The notes below the pieces were generated by a model, which saw only the letters and a program-made list of their open reading frames with translations, was not told the origin of the DNA and searched no databases. The position numbers and the translations under genes are program-made. From Ruminiclostridium cellobioparum subsp. termitidis CT1112 (GTDB lineage Bacteria; Bacillota; Clostridia; Acetivibrionales; DSM-1351), in the NCBI RefSeq assembly GCF_000350485.1, contig NZ_AORV01000016.1:1-64000 (forward strand): 64,000 bases of DNA, in the 5' to 3' direction. Positions 8,669-17,350 of the stretch are shown here, piece after piece. Each line of letters begins with the position of its first letter. Position 1 is the stretch's first letter.

Positions 8669-11600
8669 TATTTTTTCTCCCCCAATCCCAATAATTTATC
8701 TGCCTCAACTGCAGAGATTTCACCTCTGGCCATCCTGCCTAAAATTGCATCTATATCGGTTCCGCTGCCGGTCTCATGAACAGTTTCATGAACATTCTCA
8801 TACTCATGAACAGTCCCATGAACGGATGTACTTTTTCGTTCAGATTTACTTTTAATATAATTTGACATGTCGGATATTGTTGGATATGTGAAAATATCCG
8901 ATATATCTATAACACCTTCAAAATCCTTTTCCAATTCCTTCAACAGTCTTGTCGCCCTGACAGAATCCCCGCCCAGATCATAAAAATTATCACTGACGTC
9001 AATTTCCCTAACACCAAGGACATTTTCCCAGGCCTCGGCAAGCTTGCGCTCAATATCTGTTCCATTTCCACTGCCTGTACCGGACAAAGCCACGCCACAC
9101 CTTGAACTCTCTGATATTTTCGGCTCTCTGCCAGCCGGCTGCTTTTCCCTGATTCTTGCCATGGCTTTGTCAATGTCTTCAGAAACAGCCATGGGCAAGA
9201 CCCTGGCGGAGGAGGCTATAATGTCATAATTTAATTCGGCAGGAATAATTCTGGATACCGGGCTGCCAAGAAGTTCGTCCAATACGTGGATAGCCGAATA
9301 ATTTGTAATCCCTCTGAACAAACCATTATCTGCAACACCAAAATCCACAGCCATGCCTGTTTCTTTCCATTGCGGCCAATTTATGGACAATGTCCTTCTT
9401 CCGGTTTTATTTCTGCAAGCAGCATAGGAATCCAGATATGCGTTGGCGGCAGTATAATCCCCCTGGCCTTGGGCACCGAATATTGACGAAATCGATGAAA
9501 ACAGTACGAAGAAGTCAAGCTGATCATCCATAGTCAGATTATCCAGTATCCAGGTACCATATATTTTAGGAGATAAAACACTTTCAAATACCGGGGCCTC
9601 TTTTCCGACAAGGAAACCATCTCCGGCTATTCCGGCACAGTGGATTATACCGTCTATCTTTTGGAATCTCTGCCTGATATCCCTCAATACATAATCAATT
9701 TTCTCAATATTGGAAATATCCGCACTGTAAACAATAGCTTCGGAGCCGGAAGCCTCAATAGCCTTAATACCGGCAATACTTCTGCAGAGTTTTTTGTCCT
9801 CAGCTTTCCCCAGTATTTTGTCCCATTTTTCAACCTCGGGTAATTTTGAGCGATTGATCAGACACAGCTTCACTTTGTTTTTCTGTGACAGGTATTTACA
9901 AATTTCAAGCCCAATACCGCCAAGTCCGCCGGTTACCAGATAAACGCCGTTTTCCCTGATTTTCACTTCATTCCCGGTCAATTCAGCAGTTTCAGCCTCC
10001 CTGAACTCTTCAACAAATCGGATTCCATCTCTATACGCTGCCAGATAAAAATGCTCATTTGCTTCCGATTCAGAGAGAATATCCTGAGCAGAGGTATTTT
10101 CATCAATATCAATACATCTCACTCTGAATTTTGGATATTCCTCCGAGATTACTCTGCCAAGCCCAAAGAGGGCTGCAGCATTTGGGTTTATACGCTTTTC
10201 TCCAAGTGTGACTTCGTTAACCAGATCTGAAATCAGATAAATTTCGGTATTTTCATTTTTCCCATTGTTGAGCATAGCACGGGTCAAATAGAAAACACTA
10301 AGGACTCCTTTGTTGAGTCCGGCTTTCAGATCATTAATTTCTGTAATTTCCTTATCATAATTCATAGAGGAAAAATGATAAATACGGGAAATTGTACTGC
10401 TCTTAACAGCCCTTATCAGCTTGTCATAATCCTCCTGGCTGCTTCCCACCATATATGCCTCATCGCTTATTTTTCTGAAGTGGTCTCCAAGCTCAACTTG
10501 AATAACTCTCTTATTTAGATTGACAAGCTCTCCTGAAAACTCCCCGGAGAATCGGTGTAAATCCTTGAAAATCAGGTTTACCCCGCCGTCGGAATGACTT
10601 TTTATCTCACTTATGGCTTTCCTTGTCCAGCCAATTTTATAAATGCTGTTACGGCCTCCTGCCAGCTTTTTGAGCTCGGCCCGGTGAACCTTTTTTATTG
10701 TGAAGCCCTCTATTTCTACAAGAACCTTCCCGGCTTCATCCAGGATTGTTACATCGAATGCCGCAGTTTCCGGGTTTTCAACGTCAACAGAGCGCTTTCT
10801 CAAATAACTGTAGATGACCGCCGGAGTAGCTCCCCAAATTTTGATTTTCTTGAAGGAAAGCGGCAAATACAGTCCGTTTCCTATGCTGTGGTTTGCCATG
10901 TTAACAGCGCTGTCCATCAAAGCAGGATGTAACAAATAATCCTTCAGATCATCCGCATATGCCTCAGGTAATTCCAGGCAGGCAAGAGCTTCATTTGTTC
11001 CAATATATATTTTCTTCATATTCTTAAATCTTGGCCCGCCATCAACTCCATCGGTCTCTATATTCCTGTAATCGATTATTTTAACTTCTCCCAGGGTTTT
11101 AATAATTTCTGACAGGGCATATTCAGAGGGCCGAGTATTTTCGATGTTTTTATAAATTACTCCTTCGGCGTGCTTTATCCAGTTTTTTGATTCAGCTTCT
11201 CTGCTTACAACCTCAAATTCAATGAAATCCACTTTATTTCTAACTATAGTCTGAACTGTTCTATGTTCATCTCCATTTACAATGAGGGGGGATAGAAACA
11301 GAACATTTTTAAGTTCAATGGCCGCACCCCGGTAATACTGATTGCCGATTTCCCTTGCCAGCTCCAGATAAGTGGTACCCGGAACAACACAACTGCCGGC
11401 TACACGATGTTCCTTCAGTACCCAATGCTTGTCCACACTGTATACAGTCTCATAAATGTCTGCATCCATTGATTCAATAATGCGGCTTTCAAGCAGTGGA
11501 TGCAGTATTTCCTTTTTACCAGCCAAAGGAGTTTGCTTTGCTAAATGAGACTGCTTCGGTCCTGGTTCAGATACCCAGCATCTCTTGCGTTCAAACGGAT

Positions 11601-13509
11601 ATACAGGCAGAAGGACTTTTTTTCTGGCACCGCCTTTATATAGCTCCTCCCAGCAAACCTGACCTCCATGCACGTAAATACTGCATAACTGCGCCAAACC
11701 TGCCTGACTTCTTTCAGACTGAAGCTCTTTTATGCATGAAGCCGCAGCCTGGGTAAGTTCCCTGATATCCTTTGAAGTTACGTCAAAATCAGTTCTTTTC
11801 TGTTGGGTTGAAGTAACAATTTTATGCCTTCCGAAAAACACATCCTTTGCAGGATTGCTATCAAGGCCTTTATTGATCAGCTCATTCAGCCCTTCCTGTA
11901 ATTCCGGCTTGCTGCCTATAATCAATGCAAATCTGTAATTGTAATGCCCCCTGCAGGTATCTGCAGTATGGCAGATATCTGCAATGTCTGCTTGTATCCC
12001 GGCTTCAGAGTTTAAGAAGCTGCAGTAATTTTTAACCAAATCCATTAACGCAGTTTCACTCTTTGCAGATAATGCTATTACCTGTTGCCTGTTTTCTTCT
12101 TTGCTCTGCTTATCTTCCAAAGTCCTGTTTTCTTTAATAAATTCCTCTAAAATCAGATGGCAGTTGGTACCGCTCAAACCAAAGGAGCTTATGCCGCAGC
12201 GCATGGGATATGCTTCTTCCTTCCACTTGACAAGCCTGTCATTCACATATACGGGTGAGCCTGTAAAATCGATTTTCCTGTTTGGCTTTTTAAAATGCAG
12301 CGTGGGAGGAATTTCTCTGTGTTCAATCGCCATTACGGCTTTAGCCAGACCCAGTATCCCCGCGGCATGGTCGGGATGTCCCATATTTGACTTAACCGAC
12401 CCTATTGCACAGAATTGCTTCCTTCTGGTATATTTTTCAAAGGCCATGCTTATTCCCTCAATTTCAATAGGGTCGCCAAGCTTTGTACCTGTTCCGTGAG
12501 CCTCGATAAAGGAGATTGTTTCAGGATTGATGCCGGCATCCTTCCAGGCTCTGATAATAACGTCCTCCTGAGCCGCTGAATTGGGTGCGGTTATACCGAC
12601 GGAAGCTCCATCCTGATTTACTGCGCTTCCCTTGATAATTGCGTGAATATGGTCATTGTCTTCCAATGCCTTCTTCAGCGGCTTAAGCACAACAACTGCC
12701 GCGCCCTCGCCAAAGCCTGTACCGTCCGAGGTGTCGTCAAAAGTCTTGGCCCTGCCTTCCGAGGCCTCTATTCCCAAGCCTTCTTCCAGCCCTTTGGCGG
12801 GCAAAAGGTTAACTTTTATTCCTCCTGCTATGGCAAGCTCACATTCACCATTCCTGATCCCCTGGCATGCCAGGTGTACGGCTACAAGCGCTGATGAGCA
12901 TGCCGTATCCACAGTGATACTGGGACCTTTCAGGTCTAAAATGTAGGATATCCTGCTTGCTATTATGGACTTTATATTGCCGGGCAGCGCAAGATCGGTA
13001 GCTGTGGGTTCGCATTCCCTGATAAGGTTTGCATAGCTTTCTCCAAAATCCGAGCTAAAACCTACATATATGCCTGTTCGTGAACCCGTAAGCCTGTCCC
13101 CTCCATAGCCCGCCGCTTCAACAGCCTTCCAGGTCTCCTCGAGAAATATTCTCTGGTTTGGGTCCATCAAAGCAGCCTCTTTGGGCGAAAGCCTGAAAAA
13201 TCCATAGTCGAACTTGTCCACTTCATCAAAATAAGCACCCTCATAATATTGAATTTCTTCAGGACCAAGCCCTCTGCCTGTTAAAATCCGGTCTGCATCC
13301 GCCCTGCGGTATTCAGGAAACTCTTTGACACAATCCCGTCCCTGTCTCAAGTTTTCCCAGAAATCATCAACCGTTGCAGCAGAGGGGAATCTCCCTGTAA
13401 TACCAATAATGGCAATGTCCCTTTTGGAAATACTGTTTATTTTTTCTTCCTTGTTCTCTTTTATGTCAGATAACCTGACAGCTTTTAAATCCAGACTTTT
13501 ATTTGCCAT
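8668..13509 (-). CDS. AT-less PKS module KS-DH-KR-ACP (trans-AT type)
   Basis: 1613 residues. KS (30-470) keeps Cys204 in DTACSSAL, EAHGTG and GHPD. A 200-residue linker follows with no GHSxG, ending in YPFERKRCW, which is typical of trans-AT docking linkers. DH (about 670-970) has HRVAGSCVVP (His701) and HPALMD. KR (about 1185-1400) has TGGLGGIG and an intact Ser/Tyr/Asn triad (GQGDYTAANAY). ACP has GGDS (Ser1516). The C-terminus has a His/Glu-rich repeat linker and a helix of docking type (AILGRMARGEISAVEADKLL). The start ATG 13509 has GGGAGG 8 bases upstream. The module should add one malonyl unit and leave an alpha,beta-double bond on its ACP. All catalytic residues I can check are present. 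The KR has Asp in GIAGDG, the position that in many KRs marks B-type stereochemistry. It acts before the 2486-8668 protein. Confidence 0.92.
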   Translation of the reverse strand: MANKSLDLKAVRLSDIKENKEEKINSISKRDIAIIGITGRFPSAATVDDFWENLRQGRDCVKEFPEYRRADADRILTGRGLGPEEIQYYEGAYFDEVDKFDYGFFRLSPKEAALMDPNQRIFLEETWKAVEAAGYGGDRLTGSRTGIYVGFSSDFGESYANLIRECEPTATDLALPGNIKSIIASRISYILDLKGPSITVDTACSSALVAVHLACQGIRNGECELAIAGGIKVNLLPAKGLEEGLGIEASEGRAKTFDDTSDGTGFGEGAAVVVLKPLKKALEDNDHIHAIIKGSAVNQDGASVGITAPNSAAQEDVIIRAWKDAGINPETISFIEAHGTGTKLGDPIEIEGISMAFEKYTRRKQFCAIGSVKSNMGHPDHAAGILGLAKAVMAIEHREIPPTLHFKKPNRKIDFTGSPVYVNDRLVKWKEEAYPMRCGISSFGLSGTNCHLILEEFIKENRTLEDKQSKEENRQQVIALSAKSETALMDLVKNYCSFLNSEAGIQADIADICHTADTCRGHYNYRFALIIGSKPELQEGLNELINKGLDSNPAKDVFFGRHKIVTSTQQKRTDFDVTSKDIRELTQAAASCIKELQSERSQAGLAQLCSIYVHGGQVCWEELYKGGARKKVLLPVYPFERKRCWVSEPGPKQSHLAKQTPLAGKKEILHPLLESRIIESMDADIYETVYSVDKHWVLKEHRVAGSCVVPGTTYLELAREIGNQYYRGAAIELKNVLFLSPLIVNGDEHRTVQTIVRNKVDFIEFEVVSREAESKNWIKHAEGVIYKNIENTRPSEYALSEIIKTLGEVKIIDYRNIETDGVDGGPRFKNMKKIYIGTNEALACLELPEAYADDLKDYLLHPALMDSAVNMANHSIGNGLYLPLSFKKIKIWGATPAVIYSYLRKRSVDVENPETAAFDVTILDEAGKVLVEIEGFTIKKVHRAELKKLAGGRNSIYKIGWTRKAISEIKSHSDGGVNLIFKDLHRFSGEFSGELVNLNKRVIQVELGDHFRKISDEAYMVGSSQEDYDKLIRAVKSSTISRIYHFSSMNYDKEITEINDLKAGLNKGVLSVFYLTRAMLNNGKNENTEIYLISDLVNEVTLGEKRINPNAAALFGLGRVISEEYPKFRVRCIDIDENTSAQDILSESEANEHFYLAAYRDGIRFVEEFREAETAELTGNEVKIRENGVYLVTGGLGGIGLEICKYLSQKNKVKLCLINRSKLPEVEKWDKILGKAEDKKLCRSIAGIKAIEASGSEAIVYSADISNIEKIDYVLRDIRQRFQKIDGIIHCAGIAGDGFLVGKEAPVFESVLSPKIYGTWILDNLTMDDQLDFFVLFSSISSIFGAQGQGDYTAANAYLDSYAACRNKTGRRTLSINWPQWKETGMAVDFGVADNGLFRGITNYSAIHVLDELLGSPVSRIIPAELNYDIIASSARVLPMAVSEDIDKAMARIREKQPAGREPKISESSRCGVALSGTGSGNGTDIERKLAEAWENVLGVREIDVSDNFYDLGGDSVRATRLLKELEKDFEGVIDISDIFTYPTISDMSNYIKSKSERKSTSVHGTVHEYENVHETVHETGSGTDIDAILGRMARGEISAVEADKLLGLGEKK
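8773..8826 (-). repeat. 12-bp tandem repeat coding a His/Glu-rich linker
   Basis: Four imperfect 12-bp copies of the form (c/t)TCATGAACAnt lie at 8773-8784, 8785-8796, 8803-8814 and 8815-8826, with a 6-bp half copy at 8797-8802. They encode VHET-like units (VHGTVHEYENVHETVHET) between the ACP and the C-terminal docking helix of the PKS at 8668-13509. The unit is a multiple of three, so slippage would only change linker length. Confidence 0.8.
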
Positions 13510-13548
13510 CTAACAACCTCCCTTGTACAGCGCAACTGTTTCTTGAAT

Positions 13549-14820
13549 TCAGGCCTCAAGTTCAAAATCCTGGAATAGCTCAAAGGTCCCGGTCTCTTCG
13601 AAAATTTGAGTAAATCTCTCAGCTTGCTCCTCGGAAGGTGTTTTCTTTGTCCTGAATACAGATCTGAGCATTTCCAAAGCGTCTTCCATTTGCTCCTTTG
13701 AAGGCTGCTTCTTTTGTTTCTCCAGCTCTTCCTGCAGTCTTTGAATTCTCTTATACGGCTCAATAACACCTTTTTGATATTCATCATTATCCCAGTTATT
13801 ATTTCGGGTGCACACAGCTGTCGCAAGACATCTGGTGACCACTGTCGGCAAGTTGGGATTATAAATGCCAGCACTTCCGGCATTTTCTGAAAGCTCGTCC
13901 TTCAAAAGTGCCGCATCTTCTTCCATATCAAAAGAGTAGGTTTTCATATCAGGGGCATTTTTCTTCATAAGATTTTTTAATACATTTTTGGGACCAAGCT
14001 CCACAGCTATGCTTATACCATTTTGCTTCAGGAATATCATTGATTCGGTCCATCTCACCGGACTCACAATTTGTGCCGCTAAATTTTCAATAATAGAGGT
14101 GTGTCCGGTATAAGGCTGTGCCGTGACATTTGACAAAACCGGGTATTTAAGCTCCTTATAGGTATATTTATGAAGTTCTGCCCTCAGCCTGTCTGCAGCA
14201 GGCTGCATAAGCGGGCTGTGAAAGGGTGCACTCACTTTTAACGGTATGATATTCGCTCCCAGCTTCCTTAATCTTTCACCGGCAGCATTTACTGCCGAAG
14301 TATGCCCGGATATAACTATCTGGTCAGGTGAATTATAATTTGAAACTACGATGACTTCGTTGCTGCCGGCATATGTACTGCATTCCTTTTCAATCAGTTT
14401 CCTGTCAATCCCGCTGACAGCTGCCATTGCACCAATTCCCTGCGGAACGGCCTCCTGCATGAACCTTCCCCTTTCACGCACAATTTTTACGGCATCGGAA
14501 AAATCCATGCTTCCTGCACAGACCAGCGCTGAAATCTCCCCAAGACTATGTCCTGCCATACAGGAGGGCTCTATTTCATATTCCTCCATAAAAACTCTGA
14601 AAGCAGCTACACTTGCAGTTAACAGGGAAGGCTGTGTATTTTCCGTTTTTGTCAATTCTTCAATTGAGCCATCAAAGCAAAGTTTGCTCAATTTGAATTC
14701 CAGTGCGTCATCGGCTTCCTCAAAGGTTCTGGCTGCAGAAGTATAAATATCACAAAGTTTTTTTCCCATCCCGACATATTGAGCTCCCTGTCCGGGAAAT
14801 AAAAATGCAGTTTTCTTCAT
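13549..14820 (-). CDS. Free-standing malonyl-type acyltransferase (trans-AT)
   Basis: 423 residues. The first 290 form a complete FabD/trans-AT fold: FPGQGAQYVGMG at the start, nucleophile Ser92 in AGHSLGE, a conserved Arg in VRERGRFMQ, and APFHSPLM at the specificity loop, where malonyl enzymes usually carry a His. The remaining 130 residues are charged and helical (RIQRLQEELEKQKK and onward), beyond normal FabD length. They could be a docking or scaffolding arm. The gene lies directly before two PKS genes that have no AT of their own, so its role is to load malonyl onto their ACPs. The start ATG 14820 immediately follows the upstream stop (TAAATG), with AAAGGA 8 bases before it. A housekeeping FabD role is unlikely in this position, and the C-terminal extension also argues against it. 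Confidence 0.92.
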   Translation of the reverse strand: MKKTAFLFPGQGAQYVGMGKKLCDIYTSAARTFEEADDALEFKLSKLCFDGSIEELTKTENTQPSLLTASVAAFRVFMEEYEIEPSCMAGHSLGEISALVCAGSMDFSDAVKIVRERGRFMQEAVPQGIGAMAAVSGIDRKLIEKECSTYAGSNEVIVVSNYNSPDQIVISGHTSAVNAAGERLRKLGANIIPLKVSAPFHSPLMQPAADRLRAELHKYTYKELKYPVLSNVTAQPYTGHTSIIENLAAQIVSPVRWTESMIFLKQNGISIAVELGPKNVLKNLMKKNAPDMKTYSFDMEEDAALLKDELSENAGSAGIYNPNLPTVVTRCLATAVCTRNNNWDNDEYQKGVIEPYKRIQRLQEELEKQKKQPSKEQMEDALEMLRSVFRTKKTPSEEQAERFTQIFEETGTFELFQDFELEA

Positions 14821-17121
14821 TTAAATCATCCTTTCAATAAGTATTTTGATTAGATTAATATAATTTGAAAGCAGTTCCTCCACCTTTTCTTTTCTAAGCC
14901 TTTTTGAATTGTAATCACAGATTATGGAAATAACCTCACTTTTGTCATCAATCTTCATTATGATGTCGTAATTCTCCAGAAACTCTTCTTTCTCAACAGC
15001 CTGGTTTGTGAACATGGCCATAATGGAATTGTCGGTTTTATTAAGCTGCATGGAGCCTGCCAGCTTTATGGGATATGTATCTGACCCGGACGCATTTACC
15101 CGTTTTACCGAAACTGTCTTAAAAAGTTCACCAAAATCTGAAATACTCTCCATATTAATACTGAGCGGATATACAAATTCATTGCCGTTAATCATCGTTT
15201 GAACCGTTACCTGCTGCTGTCCGATGGTCTCAGATAACAGATATATGTAAATTGCCAGCAGTGCATCAATTTCTTCTATTCCAATATCGGAAGCAACTTC
15301 CTGAAGATTGTTCCATACCTCATCACAAATACCGGCCTTAAGGGCAATTTCCTCGTTTTCCTCATCCCCGTTTATAAAGAAATCAAGCGGCAGGGGCAAC
15401 AGAGGCACAGTTACGCTAATATCTTCTGTACCGGTGTCTGTAACCTCTCCTTCAATATAAGCGGCCAAACCTGATATGGTGGGGTATGAGAAAAGTTTGG
15501 CAATAGTCAGCTTTCCCGGATAAATTTTCTCTATTGCCTCATGCATTCTTACCAGTCTCAGAGAATTTCCTCCAATTTCAAAAAAGTTGTCGCTTACCCC
15601 AAGCCTGTCACAGTTCAATACCTCTTTCCAGATAGTAATGAGATTTTCCTCAATTTCAGAATAACTTTCCTGCTGATTATTATTTATCTTCAGATCACTT
15701 AAGGCAATTCCAGGGTTTTTTATTACCTCCCGGAGAATATATAAATAATTCTCCTTCATACTCCGGACAATTTCTTCATTAAACCAATCGGCATTGTACT
15801 TTATAGTACCTCCAAGTGCCTGATCTATTTCCTTTAAGGATAAAACCAAAGCTTTGCCGTTGAGCCAATAATTGCCGTAAATAACCCGGGCTGTCAGATC
15901 ACCGGAACTCCTTGAAAAAGCTGTCTCGGTACTAAAAAAGAACATATTCCTGCAAGCAGGACAATTCCGGGATATCCTGTCTCCTCCCGGTTCGGTTTCA
16001 GCCCACACCAGGGGGAAATCCTGATAAGTACAGGTTTCAAGTACCTCAGCCCTTACGTTGTTTAAAAGTTCTCTGAAATTCATGTTATCAGTAAAATCCA
16101 TTAAAAATGCAATTTCATTTTCAAAAGGACCTACCAGCTTCTCAAGTTCCACACTGTTCCTGCTTTCGGCAAGAGTGCCGATACAAATCTCTTTTTGCCG
16201 GTCGGATTTATAAAGCAGGCAGTAGAATGCAGTCAGCAATAGTGTATACAACGTTACGTCCTCACGTCTGCACATCAATTTCAATTCTTTGAGCATATCA
16301 GGCGGCATCTGTAATGAAACCATCCCCAAAGTATTCCCATTTGCCGCCGTATTGGTACCCTCGGATGAATGTGGCTTGCATAGCGCCACTCTTTTGAGCT
16401 TTTTTCGCCAATAGTCATGTGACCTGGAGTACATGCCTTCAGACCACAGCTCTCTTTGACGGCAGGCAAAATCTCCGTATTGTACCGGTAAGTCCTCTAA
16501 TTCGGTTCCCTTTCCTGTACTGTAACGCTCATAAAAACAAATCATATCATTTAGAAATATATTTATTGAGGGAACATCGAAAATCAATGGATGGGCTTTT
16601 ATCAACAGAAAATATTCTCCTTCAAAAACAGCAAGTAGTCTGAACTTGACAAGCGGACCCTCTTCAAGATTCCAGGATGTATTTTTCAAATCATCGGCAA
16701 TGAATCTTTCTGCAGCAAAAATCTTTTTCTCCAGGTACTTTCCCTCAATATCAGCTGATTCAATATATAATCCGGAACTTTGACTTTCAGCCTGAACATT
16801 TATATTATCATTGGAGCAAAACACATAGTTCAGTATCCTATGGCGTTTCGAAACAGCAATAATACTTTTTTCCAGGATATCAGAGTCAAGCCGTCCCTTC
16901 AGCATCACCATGCAGGTTATACTGTCCAGGGAACGCAACCCGTCATCCCAAAGTCCTTGTTGGATACCCGACAGGGGATAACAGCCGTCCCTGCTTTTGT
17001 AGGGCATTATTCTTTTATGTGTTTCAGGCTTGTTTTTGACAGCCTTTTCACTGATTTTTCTCTTTAAAAGTTCCAATTGTTCCGGAGATAAAGCTGCAGC
17101 TTTTTTCGAAAGGTCTTCCAT
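14821..17121 (-). CDS. NRPS-like C-T protein with dead condensation domain and no adenylation domain
   Basis: 766 residues. A short N-terminal helix (LSPEQLELLKRK) is followed by a condensation domain (about 35-470), a carrier domain (about 490-565) with GGNS (Ser520), and a 190-residue tail resembling the last part of another C domain. In the C domain the HHxxxDG motif reads HPLIFDV (His177, Pro178, Asp182). The second His, the catalytic one, is Pro and the Gly is Val. Peptide-bond formation is therefore unlikely. The carrier Ser is intact, so it could be pantetheinylated and hold a chain, but no A domain is present to load it. ATG 17121 is preferred over the GTG at 17124 because GGGGG lies 8 bases upstream. 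It sits exactly between the cis-AT and trans-AT halves of the line. A bridging or substrate-presenting carrier is my inference. It could also be a relic. Confidence 0.8.
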   Translation of the reverse strand: MEDLSKKAAALSPEQLELLKRKISEKAVKNKPETHKRIMPYKSRDGCYPLSGIQQGLWDDGLRSLDSITCMVMLKGRLDSDILEKSIIAVSKRHRILNYVFCSNDNINVQAESQSSGLYIESADIEGKYLEKKIFAAERFIADDLKNTSWNLEEGPLVKFRLLAVFEGEYFLLIKAHPLIFDVPSINIFLNDMICFYERYSTGKGTELEDLPVQYGDFACRQRELWSEGMYSRSHDYWRKKLKRVALCKPHSSEGTNTAANGNTLGMVSLQMPPDMLKELKLMCRREDVTLYTLLLTAFYCLLYKSDRQKEICIGTLAESRNSVELEKLVGPFENEIAFLMDFTDNMNFRELLNNVRAEVLETCTYQDFPLVWAETEPGGDRISRNCPACRNMFFFSTETAFSRSSGDLTARVIYGNYWLNGKALVLSLKEIDQALGGTIKYNADWFNEEIVRSMKENYLYILREVIKNPGIALSDLKINNNQQESYSEIEENLITIWKEVLNCDRLGVSDNFFEIGGNSLRLVRMHEAIEKIYPGKLTIAKLFSYPTISGLAAYIEGEVTDTGTEDISVTVPLLPLPLDFFINGDEENEEIALKAGICDEVWNNLQEVASDIGIEEIDALLAIYIYLLSETIGQQQVTVQTMINGNEFVYPLSINMESISDFGELFKTVSVKRVNASGSDTYPIKLAGSMQLNKTDNSIMAMFTNQAVEKEEFLENYDIIMKIDDKSEVISIICDYNSKRLRKEKVEELLSNYINLIKILIERMI

Positions 17122-17181
17122 CACAAATTCCCCCTGTCTTCAACGGATTTAAATTATCTCGTTATGCTAATTAGTTAAAAT

Positions 17182-17324
17182 CAATTTTGTCAGTAAAAAT
17201 TGTTTCTATTTATACAGGTACTTCCGTACTAACTTCATGAAATAAGGATGCCCCCAAAACAATTACGAAAATTGTTTTTAACTGTGCATCTTATTTCATG
17301 AAGCTGTACTCGCGCACCTGTATA
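17182..17324. repeat. Nested inverted repeats inside the operon (long imperfect palindrome)
   Basis: Three concentric inverted repeats share one centre: TATACAGGT (17211-17219) with ACCTGTATA (17316-17324); CTTCATGAAATAAGGATG (17233-17250) with CATCTTATTTCATGAAG (17287-17303), differing by one base; and AAAACAATT (17256-17264) with AATTGTTTT (17270-17278). A separate small hairpin pairs 17182-17188 with 17196-17202. Together they could fold the mRNA between the flavoenzyme stop and the C-T start into a stem of more than 100 bases. ATTAGTTAAA occurs as a direct repeat at 17170-17179 and 17346-17355, bracketing the structure. No -10/-35 pair stands out. Confidence 0.8.
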
Positions 17325-17350
17325 ATCAGCCTAAACTACTAGGACATTAG

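Noticed and set aside
13485-13883. 132-codon minus-strand frame overlapping the free AT gene
   Set aside because: It is in another frame of the AT coding region, has no ribosome site and its composition is that of a frame shadow.
17180-17345. Calling the palindrome a proven insertion element
   Set aside because: There is no transposase, and the ends next to the direct repeats are not inverted copies of each other. The 10-bp direct repeat is A/T-rich and could be chance.
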